A stretch of 64,000 nt of DNA, taken from contig CAJINV010000019.1 of NCBI GenBank assembly GCA_905178155.1, forward strand, positions 1,248,493-1,312,492, read 5' to 3'. Source of the DNA: Amoebophrya sp. A120. Lineage: Eukaryota > Sar > Dinophyceae > Syndiniales > Amoebophryaceae. Shown in pieces: positions 49,357-61,300 of this stretch (its first letter is position 1; each line of letters opens with the position of its first letter). The notes under the pieces were generated by a model, which worked only from the letters and a program-made list of their open reading frames with translations, did no database searches and was not told the origin of the DNA. Both the position numbers and the translations under genes were made by a program.

Positions 49357-52300
49357 ATGGCGGATAAACCACCACCGACGGACCCGACATCCGAAGGTCC
49401 TGCGGCGGATCAGGCAGACCAGGGCTCTGCAGTGCCAGGGAGCGCGCCACGTGCTGAGGAACCGGGGGCTTATGCTGGAGCTGCGCCCGGGGGCAGCGTC
49501 GTTGTAAGCACTGCTTCTGCCACCGCCGGCGACGATGACACGGCGAAGATGCCGGTCTTGCCTTTCGATGGAACCGGTGCGATCACTGCAGACGCTGTGC
49601 TTCCCGACAGTAGTAGTTCTAAACCCCCAGCACCGCCCTTCAAAGAAATCCTCATCGCCACCCTTCACGACTACTTCGTGCAGTTCCACGCTTTGTACCT
49701 GAAATCCTTCCTGACCATCCGCAATTCCCCGTCCGTTCTGTGCAGCATCTGGTTAATCCCCATTCTCTTCCTGTTTCTGCTAGAAGGGGTCCGACTCCTG
49801 CAAAAACAACCTCTAACCATCCAGACCTTCGACGATGCGGTCAATGCGGGGAAGAACAGACTCTCCGGGAACACGTTTCCCGATTGCATGTATTTCGACC
49901 AGTACTACGCAGACTTCCAGCGGCACCAGGAAATGTACCCCTGTTACCACTTGCTCTACGGGGGCAGTACAGCTTCCGCAACATCATTTGCCAGCTCTGT
50001 CGTGAACCAGCTGCAGCAGAACAATCCGGGTCTCCGGACGATGCAAGTTTTGACAGAAGAAGCGTTTTTTTCCGCGACCTACTACGAGCCGGGCCGGTAC
50101 GACACGGGGCTGTGGTTTTCGAGCGAGAAGAAGTACCGCGTGTGGGTGAACGACACGAGTGCGGAGCTGTATGAGCGGTATGGGGACTATTACCACTACG
50201 GGAAAGTGCAAGCGGCGGTAGAAAACGCGATCTTGCAGGTGGAAAGCAGTGATGCAAATAATGCGGCACAAAAATCGCCGTCCCTGGAAATGACCCTCTC
50301 CCGTCTCCCCAACATCGACACAGTTGTCCCGACGAACACTGAGTTGCAGTACGATTTCCAAGCGCGGCGGGACTTTTCTTACTTTGACGACATGGGGGCG
50401 GTGATCATCATCTTCGCGCTAACCCTCTCCGGCAGTAGCATCATGCACTTGATCGTGCGGGAGAAGAGGAATGGCACGTTGAAGCTCATGCGGGTGATGG
50501 GCTTAAGAGAGCTCGTCTACTGGCTCGCGTGGCTGACCACCTTCATGGTGTTTTTCTTCCTCGGGTCGATTCTCTTCGCGTTTTCCGGCAAGCACTTCAC
50601 TGACGTGAAATTTTTCACCCACACCGACTTCTCCGTCATCGTTTTTGTTGCGTTCTGCTACCTGACCTGCTACGGCGCGCTGACGCTGTATGGATGTGTC
50701 AGGTTTGAAATCGTCAAAGTTGAAATAGTTTGTCATGCATAACACGGATACCAGCTAGGCCTACAGTTTGTAGTCGGCGCATGACAAATTTTCCCGTTCC
50801 TGGAAGCGAGTCTGTCATGCGGTTTAGGGCAAAGGAGCTGCCTTCTGTCATGCTAGTTAGCAGTCCAACTTTTGACCCTTGCCAGGACTATAATCTGCCT
50901 CCCGTGGGTCCTCTGCAATAGAGTCACTTTCTGTATCGCATTTTATGCATTACAAATTATTTTTTCAACTTTGACGATTTCAAACCTGACGCTTCCATAC
51001 GCTGTTCTTCTGCTCGTGGATTATCAACTGGTATGCCTTGCTGGGGACGCAGATCGCCTTGATCGCGTTTCCGATCTTGTTTTACATCCAAATGACCGAC
51101 ATTACGTGGTCCTCGATCACCTGCTATCCTGTGCAAAAGTATCGTACTGCAGTCATGCAGTACAAATCATCTTCTTAAATCTAAATCCGCATCACAAATT
51201 TTATTGCCAATGCTAAGGAACAAATTTGTAATGCATTTATACGAGTACGATACTTATTTTGCAATTCATACCTGCCCGCAAGACTGGTGGAACCGGCAGT
51301 ACCACCCGGAGAACCAACCGGTGTGGGTATCCTGAGCAAAAACGTCCCCACCCCATAGTCAAGATGGGAAATCTGCTACAGAAATCCCTGAGCTTTGGCT
51401 GTCGCGCATGACAAATCTGGGCGCGCAATGTAGTTGCGCTTATCTAGTCCAGCAGCATCACAGATCCAGTTTGTCATGCTAACTCGAGCATGACAAATCT
51501 CAGATCACCACTAGAAAACGCCTCTCATGGGTCTCCGCATGACAAACATTTTGGGCATGCAGAATTGCATTGCAACTCTGGGGTGGGGACGTTTTTACAC
51601 AGGATAGTGGATCGTGTTGTTCCACTTGATGCCGTGGTGGCATCTGGCGAAAATCGTTCAGAACATCTACGACGTCACCGGGGTGAAGGAGGGAAGAAGT
51701 GTGAAACACTCTGCGGAGCGGTATTTTGAGCAGTTTAACAACGAGACAAACAGATTCACGTTTGACCTTTTGTGGAAAGAAGTCGGGTACAACCAAAACT
51801 ACGGATTCCCGAAAGACGGCGTTTCCTCTTCCGTCCGGTATGCATTTCAAATATGTCTGGGTCCAGAAGAGCGCAAACTTCTGATGCGCATTTCTCATGA
51901 CACAAAAGTTTGTCATGCATGGACAGCAAAAGTGGTTCCCACTTCTTGTCGTCCCCGAAAGCGGGGATTTGTCATGGGGGTTAGGCATTGAGAGACCTCC
52001 TCAAAACCAGTGATGCTAAGGATTGCATGCCAGGCATTCATGGCCAGGCAAAGACAGCATGACAAACATCTGCATTGATCCAGACCCAGACATATTTGCA
52101 GTTGATATCCGCCCCACGGACGCCATGAACTGGACGTTGACGACGAGAAACCCGTCTTATCGCAAGAAGAAACTGTATCACTGTGAACTTGTGATGCATA
52201 GAATGAAACACAGAACTATTTGTGTTGCCACACCTGCAAGACCTCGACTCTCTAGCGTTGTTTTCCCTTTGGAAGCGCGCATGGCAAATTTTCTGTGTCA

Positions 52301-55300
52301 TGTGTAACAAACTTGTGATGCAGATCTTGCAAGATCATCACAGTGAAACAGCTTTTTCGTGGGATAAGTCCGTTACCCGCGTAAATTCGGCGAACGGTCA
52401 TTGGGAGGCGTACAACGCGGAAGACCAGATTTGGGTAGACAAGGGGGAATCGTGGTACGCGCCGAGTCCGGGGTACAACTGCATGTTGTTACTCTCCTGG
52501 GTCCCGTTTTGGCTGTTCCTTTCCTGGTACTGCGCACACGTGTTTTCCGCCGGGGAAGGGAAGTCGTTGCCGTACTTTTTTCTCTTCTCGAAGTCCTATT
52601 GGTTTGGCGTGGACCACAAGAAGCTGCAGGAGCAGATTGCGGTCGATGACACGATCGGGAAACTGCAGTTAGAATCGAAGCAAACGAGCGGGATCCACTG
52701 TTTGAAGCTCGCCAAAGCGTACCAGCTGCAAACGGCCTTAAGGGAATTGACAATCGAGATGAAACGGAACGAGATTACGTGTTTACTGGGGCACAACGGC
52801 GCGGGGAAATCCACGTTGATCAACTTGTTAACCGGATTGCACCCCCCGACCCACGGCCACGCGTTCTTCGACGGATTATCAATCGTGGATGAGATCGCGA
52901 CGATCCAAAGGAAAATGGGGATCTGCCCCCAGGACCATATATTTTTCAGTGATTTAACCGGGAGACAGCACCTGAAATTCTGGATGATTTTTCGCGGGTA
53001 TCAAGAGAAGAAGGATCCTCTACTTCGTGATGCTGTAGTTGCCAAAGAAGAAGATACCGTCGCCGAAAAGGAGGGCGAAATCATCGGCAAAGAGAAGGAC
53101 AAGAAGAACGGGGGCACAAGATCAAGACAGAACACTATGGACGAAGAAGTCGAGAGGCTTTTGAAGGCGGTAAACCTCGATTGGGCGGCTGAGAAGTTAG
53201 TGAAGAACTACAGTGGCGGGATGCAGCGGAGACTTTGCGTCGCAATCGCCTCCATCGGGAATTCCACGGAGGTGATTTTCCTTGACGAACCTACCACTGG
53301 GTTAGACCCGGTGTCGAGACGGCAAATTTGGGATTTTATCCAGGAATTGAAGCGGGATAGAGTCGTGGTTTTAACCACCCACAGCATGGAGGAAGCCGAT
53401 TGTTTGGCCGATCAAATCGGGATTCTGTCCCAGGGGAGGCTGAAGTGTCTAGGGACGAGTCTTGCGTTGAAAAACAAGTACGGGTCAGGGTTTCGGTTGA
53501 CATTTTCGTTAGACTTGACGAAAGGTTCGGCCCGGGAAGTGCGGAAGTTCGTGACGGAGAGACTTCCCGGCGCGAAGGTTTTGGTGTCTGCCGGGACTAA
53601 TTTGACGATGGGGGTTATCCCACGAAAAAACTGTTTCACTGTGATGGTTTTGCAAGATCTGCATCACAAGTTTGTCACACATGACACAGAAAATTTGCCA
53701 TGCGCGTTTCCCAAGGGAAAATACGCTTGAAAATCCAATGTCTTGCAGGTGTAGCAAGACAAATAGTTCTGTGTTCCATTTTCTGCATTACAAGTTCACA
53801 GTGAGAAAATTTTTTTTTGCGATAGGGGTCCCACGGTCGTTGACTTCCATCATGCCGGACTTTCTGCACGCGATCGAGGAATTGGTCAAGGACAAAGAGA
53901 ATTCCATCATCATCGAACACGGGATTTCCAACTCCACTTTAGAAGAGGTGTTCATGAACATCACGCAAACGGTATCCTGAGTAAAAACGTACCCACACCA
54001 TAGTTGTCATGCAACTCTGCATGCTTAAAATGCTTCTCATGCGGAGCCCCATGAGAAGCATTTTCTAATGCGGTTTTGAAATTTGTCATGCTCCAATCAG
54101 CACGAGATACTAGATCTGTAATGCTGCTAAACTAGCTCAAACAGCACTACACTACGCGGACAAACTTGTCATGCCAAACAGCCAAAGCTGGCTGATTTGT
54201 CTAGCAGATTCCCCATCCTGACTCTGGTGTGGGTACGTTTTTACTCAGGATAGACGGAAACACCGAGCAATTTGTTCATCAACAACCAAGACGACGGGTT
54301 CGGGCAGGCGAAAATCTGCGTGTTGTGCTGCGCCAACGAAGCCATCGCGGTGACTGCGTTTACGAAGGAGGGGGTGCCGTTTTTGGTTGACGGGGTGATT
54401 TGCCGGTCTTGTGCCGAGGGGCTGCACGACCCGGAGAAGGTCAAGAAAGGGTTGATGAAGGCAGTACCGAATAACAGCTCGTTGCGAGGGCTCTTAGGAG
54501 GTGGATCAGCTTCGGGGACGAGTGGCAAGGCGGGTGATGCTGGGTTCTACAGTTTAGACGAACACGAAGGGCAAGAAAAAAATATTAAAACCGGTGAAGA
54601 ACAAACCGCTGGCGCGGAAACGAGCGGCGGAGGCGTTTTAACGGAAACGCAAATCGTACCGGATAATTACAACGTTTCTTCTGGTGTCGCCACGGAAGGC
54701 GCGCACAGTGCAAGTCGTTTTGAGGAGGCCGGGGAACATCAAGAGGTGTTTGTGACGCACGTTTGTGCCGCTGGTAGTGATCATGGGGACAATAGTTGCA
54801 ATTTCTATCGGGCACCTGTTGCAGTGTCGAAGGAGGTCGCTGGTGTCTTGTCGCGCAGAATCATCACAATGGAGCTGGCAGGGAGGAGTTGCAGATGCGC
54901 GACGACACCTCGCTCAGGCAACAACAGTCAAAACGGGTCAGTCACACCAGCCTTAGGGGTTTTCCGATCTTCTGAAAGAAGCTCCTGCTCTGAAGATGTT
55001 GAGAAATCTCCGACTTCTGCCTTGAGTCATCATGGAGTGCAACTCGACATTGCGGACGATTTTTCGTGGCTATCAGGAGACGAAGAGGAGCAAACGCCTG
55101 GCACTTCTTCCGCGTGGTCATACCGGCGGACGAAGGCGGCAAGAAGTACTTCTAGAACAAACTGCTCTACCAACAAGATTCAAATCGCCGAAACAACAAG
55201 CCCTTTCCACGACGACCTGAGAGAAGGGTCCCATCAAATGCAGCAACAGCAAGTCCAGCCTCCCGGTGGCGCGTTTCTGATGACAACCCCGACCGGGGAC

Positions 55301-58300
55301 CCACTTCTGAACGCCAGTGGCCAGCAGATTGTGGTGGACATGTACGGGAGACCCATTGATAAGGACGGAAACGTGATCGGGCCCAGCATCGTCCCTAACG
55401 CGCCACAACCGCCGGGGGGTGGTGGAGGTGGAAGTGTGGCCGCGCAGTCTGGCATGCAGCAACCCGCCGCGCAACCGGGAACAGCTTCGCAGCCGGCGTT
55501 TCAGACCCAGCAGTCGATGCAAGTTCCGGGAAGTACTATGGGGTTCAATCAGCAGCCCCACAACAAGAATTTTCCACAAACTTCCACCCAACATCAACTC
55601 TCCGGAACGGCGAAACCTTCTGATACGGCAACCTCCAACCTCCACCTCTACTTCCAGCAGTCCCTCGCGATTCTCCTCAAAAACGCGCAAATCCAGGCAA
55701 AGCAAAGGTACAGCAACTGTGCGCGGTTGTGCTGCGTGTTCTGCTGCACGTGTTGCGGTATTATTGTTGGGCTGTTACTTGCCGGCGCGATGACCGCGGC
55801 CGCTTCTACGAATCTTTTGCTCACCGAGTTTGATTTGGAGGAGAACAACGAGAACCGCGCAATCCCTTTGTCCGTCGCCGGGTACAATGGGCAGATCGAG
55901 CGGGAGTTAAATCTCCGCACCGGGACCCCAATCTACGGCCCAACGTCCGACATCCGACTCCCAACCGACCGCGACAAGATCTACATTGCGAATCGCACGG
56001 CGGACATTGATGCGGAGCCGGACATTTACTTTCGCTACCATTTCCGGGAGTTGAAGAAGAACTTGCTCATGAAATCCGTTGATTTACGGTTTCAAGACAT
56101 TGGGGCTGCGCAGACGAAGGTGAATTTCATATCCTGAGTAAAAATGTACCCACACCAGAGTCAAGATGGGAAATCCGCTAGACAAATCCGTAAGCTTTGG
56201 CTGTTTCGCATGACAAATTTGGACGCGTAGTGCAGTGCTGTTTGAGCTAGCTAAGCAGCATTACAGATCTAGTATCTCATGCTGATTGGCGCATTACAGA
56301 TTTCCAAATCGCATTAGAAAATGCTTCTCATGGGGCTCCGCATGAGAAACATTTTAAGCATGCAGAGTAGCATGACAACTATGGTGTGGGTACGTTTTTA
56401 CACAGGATATTTCAACTCCGTTGAACAGTTCCCCATGTACATGCTGTACCAGATATTACAGTGAAAAATGCCCCCATCCCGGAATTTGCAGAAGTTTGTC
56501 ATGCAAAGTTTCCAAACGAAAGCTTTTTGTCTTGCATCAAAGGATTGCGAGCGTTTCTGATGCAGAATGTGGGTGCGCAAGGTGCCTTGTGCATAACAGA
56601 CCCGGCTGCTGTTGGGCTGCTTCGCAACACAAATTTGACCTATTCAGCATGGAAATTCTGTGATGCTGAGATATGCAAGACGGGGAGTGTTTCCGTTGGA
56701 AAGGTTTGCAATACAAATGCTGCCAAGCTGGGGGTCGGGGCGTTTTTCATTGTAATACCAGATTGGGGAAGAACACGTGGCGAGTCTAGCAAGTATCAAT
56801 GCCGACAACACGCATCCACAGTTGCTGAAACGAACAGTTTATCCTGTGCAAAAGTACTACTGCTCGTACTAATTGCACGAGATATGCATGTTAAATCCAA
56901 CTTTCTACCTCAAATAGCATGACAAATTGAATTTTATTCTTGGGAAAATTTGTAATGCGTTTTATACTAGTGCGATACTTTTGCAATGCATACAGTTCCT
57001 TCCAGTTCAGATTTTGTCAACCTGTACACGACGAAAATTCCTTTGCTGGAGAAGTTCGGGTACCAGTTGAACTATATCAAATGCAAGTATGTCTGGGTCG
57101 GGAAGGATCCGAACTTGCGATGCGCATTTTCGAACACAGAAAAATCTCTCATGCATAGGTAGCAAAAGCTGCCCACTTTCTGTCACCAAAATAGGAGATT
57201 TCTCATGCGGGTTCGGCATTGCGGAAGCTTATCGAAAACTGTGATGCTAGAGCTTCCATGCCAGACCTTCTCTGTCATGCAAAAAGAGCATGACTCTTCC
57301 AGACCCAGATACTTTTACATTTGATAAACTACTGTCCGGCGCAGAATTTCCGGTTTTCGCACATCAACCCGAAAACCGATTTGGACGAGGAGAAGATGTG
57401 GAAGACGGTTCTGCTATCCTATGTAAAAACGTACCCACACCAGAGTTGTAATGCAGATTTGCAACGACAAAGACATTTGTGATGCGCATCCCCATGAGAG
57501 TCATTTCCAATCGTGTTTTGGAATTTGCGATGCTGTGAACAGGATCAGCAGTTCGATTTGTGATGCGGCTCTCCTTGCTAACTTGCACTACCTTACGGAC
57601 TGAAACTTGTCACGCGTGACTCCCAAAGCTCCTAGGTTTGTGTTGCAAAGTCCCCATCTTGACTCTGGTGTGGGTACGTTTTTACTCAGGATATCTGCTC
57701 GAATCCTACGGGGTGGACGAATCGCACTTGTACTACCACGGACCTTTATCTACCATCACGCATTCCAAGGCGCGGTTCCGGAATGAGGAAGCCGGGCGCG
57801 GTGTTCCCGGAGCCATCTGGGACTCGGGCTACGAGTACCACAATTTGTGCGGTTTGCAGACGCGAAGTTGCCAGTTTTCGAATTTTTCCTTCTCGAACAA
57901 TTACACGATTTCCGTGCCGGAGGGGTATGCAAGAAAAAAACTGTGTAAGTGTAAGCCTGTGATGCAGGAAATGCAAAAGTGTATCCGCTTGTCATGCTGG
58001 ATGTGCGTCATAGGCAACTTTCATGCGTGTTTCCACGTGCTAGCTGCGCATGACAGGTTTTTCCTGTAATGCAAAACGAACTTGTTTTTCATATTCATTT
58101 CCTACAAAGTTGCACTTACGCATTTTTTTTTCCTGGATAAGGGGCTATACGCAAGCAGTGCGTCGGTATCGGCTACGACTGACAACTCGTTTTTCAAAAC
58201 ATACACGCCAGTATGCGGAGGTGCCGGAAGTAGTTCATCTTCGGGGGGTGATTCGACAAGTCCTGTTCCGACAGTCATCCCGCAGCTGGGGAATTTGAAA

Positions 58301-61300
58301 TCCTGGCGGAAACGCTGGCAGTCGAGAAATCAAGTGTTACTAATGGAAAGGTACTCTGCTCAGGAGAGGAAGGAGATCTTGCAAATTTTGAACACCTTCT
58401 GCGGGGGCGCCATGCCGACGAGCGTAGTCCCATCGGGGGGCACCGCGGCGACGGCGGCGCAGAGTGAACAGTGCAGGAAGTTGGCGGAGAAGTACGCGAC
58501 GGTGAACTTGTGGTGGGAGAAAGGGACGAGTGGTGGAGGGGCAGGGATTACATCGTCGTCGTCTTCCTCAAATAAAGATTTCGACCTGTCCTGGCTTGGG
58601 ATTGCGGTGCAGAATGAAAATGGTATCACCGTGCAGCAGGACGGCAATACCAATACCTCTTACTGGTCGAATCAAGCGCGGTACACGACCATGGGGATCT
58701 CACTCTCCAATGTCGGCGATTTTTCGCAGGTAGATCCAGAGCTGCTGCAAACCACGCCTAGTACGGGGCAAGAAATAAACAAACCTCCTCTCACCGGCCT
58801 CCAGGGAAAATTCCAATACGCACAGAAGCTCTACCGCCTGCAGGCGCAGCCCGTATCAACTGCAAAAAAGTGTCTGGGCGGTCTGGAAGATTGCAACTTG
58901 TCATGCTTTTTGGGACACTAAAGAAATCTGTATTGCATGACCAGCATCAAGAAGGGTCCAGTTTGTGCTACACGGACAGGTCATTTCTCATGCGGAAGGT
59001 GCATCAGGAAGCCCTCTAAAAGTCTGTGATGCTAGGACATGCATTACAGGCATCATGGATCTTCTCCCAGACCCAGACATATTTGCAATGCATATCCCGA
59101 AACGAGTAACAAATGCTTGAAAACCTCCGACCCGGCGTCGCCCATCTACGGGCAAAACACCGACGTCGTGGCCTATGACGGCAACGAGGGATCGGCCCGG
59201 CGGGGCGGGCAAGGCGCGCGGCAGGAGTTCATCCGAATGGGCAACCCGCGATGGCACGGGTACGGGGATAAGCCCGATTACGTGTATTTGGAAAACTTCA
59301 CAGCGATGCCGTACGTGGGGGCGGAACAAGAAGAAAACAACAACTCATCTTCAATCGCAAGCACCTACGCGGCGGCGGCGGCGAACATCACGGGCCTTTT
59401 TTCCGACAAGCCCTTTCCCGACGTGGCGCTCACGGTCAACAAAGCGGACAAAGTCCAGGGCCAACTCGACGTGACCTTACACATCGCCGCGCGGGATTCC
59501 GCTTCGGACATAGCGCTCTTCCGGCGGAACATCGAAAACGCGCGGTGGAGCGAGCCGGACCCGGGTTACATTCCCTTCCTCTTATGGATTGTAAAAATGT
59601 CTGGGTCCTCTGGAAGGTTGGAACTTGTGATGCTAACTTTCCATACCTAGAAAATCTGTATTGCGTAACCAACAAAAGTCGCAGCCTCTTTTATCATGCA
59701 AAAACGCAGTTTCTTATGCGGATTGCCTATGAGAAAGCGTTTTGGGAAGTTGTCATGCCGGACTGCATTCGGAAGTGTTTTCATCATGCACATTTTAGCA
59801 TCACAAGTTTCCAGACCCAGACACTTTTACATTTGGCACCTCTCCTTCCTCGACGACTACACGGCGCAAGACTCTTTATACGACTACGTCTACGCCATGT
59901 TTGCCTGGTCTTCGGATGCGTTGTATCAAAGTGTGAAAAATCCCCCCACCCCATATCGAAACGGAAACTTCTGTTGCTGGATTTGTGTACACAAATCAAC
60001 CCTGTCTTGCAGTGAGGCACTACAAGCAACGCCTCAGCCTGCGTAGGGGTGTTTGGTTGTAGGCACTTAGCATGACAGAGGCCTGCAATGTACGTGAAAC
60101 AGCATTACAAATCGCCTCCATAAGGCTGCGAATTCTTTGGATTTGCCTTCTTGCAAGAGAGACAGGATTTGTGGTCACAAATCGACATCACAAATTTTTA
60201 GGCACATACGTCTTCAATATGGGGAGGGGGGATTTTTCCTCTCAATACGTTGCGAGCGGCGATTTCGGATCCGGCGGACAAAGTTTCCGGCAGCTGCCTA
60301 TGACCCGCTCAGACGTTACAATCTCAACTGTTACAATAGAATCTGGATTTTGTGATGCAAGAGGTGCATTATCTACCCAACTCGCATAGGTTTGCGCATG
60401 ACAAGTTCTGGAGTGCCAAACCGCACTAGAATCTTCCGAAATTTGTATTGCGAAAAGCGCAAAAATACTCTGCACGTTCCTCATGCTCTTCATGCAACAC
60501 AAATTCCAGATTCTATTGTAACGTTTGAGATTGTAACACCTGAGCAGGCTATACTGCCAGTTAGATTTTTTGACCCCCACGTCAGTGATGCAGGTTCACA
60601 CGCTGGTTTCCGCGTTTGCGAACGGGATAAGACTGAACCTCGGCTTTCCCCCCGTCGAGTCGGATGTTCTGTCCCATTTGCCGTATTTATTCTTCAGTAG
60701 CCAGGAAGTCTTATCCCCCGACGCCGGGATGCAGACGCTGGCCTTGCCGATTCTCTCCTTACTGTGGTTCCCGGTGATCACAACAAGCTTCGGGTACGAA
60801 AAAAGATTCGGGCTACTGGAGATGATGCGGATCCAAAGTTTATCCACGACGATCTACTGGCTAACCAACTACGTCTGGTTCTTCATTCTGTACTTCTCCA
60901 TCATCGGCTCCTACCTAGCTTTGTTCTACGCCGTCGCCTCCGACAACTACGATATTGGCCAGCTTTTCTTCATCCACTTTCTCTGGGGCCACTGCCAGAT
61001 CGGGCTGTCTCTACTGTGCGCCGCAGCGTTCTACAAATCGGAGTCTTTGACCGCGGTGACGTACTTCTGGATGTCCATCGCCTACCTGTCCGCCGGCCCT
61101 TTGCTAGAAGCCGCAACGATCGACGGCGGCCCGATGCCGTGGGCCCTGATTGTGTGGGGACCGACGAATTACGGCAGGAGTTTGGTGCTGGCGTTAAAGT
61201 ACAAGGAAACGGACAGTTCGAAATCGATGGATTTGTGGGAAAAGTTCACGGCGAGCGAAGAACAAGAGTACGGGGAACTGCTGCTAGTCCAATTCTTGGT

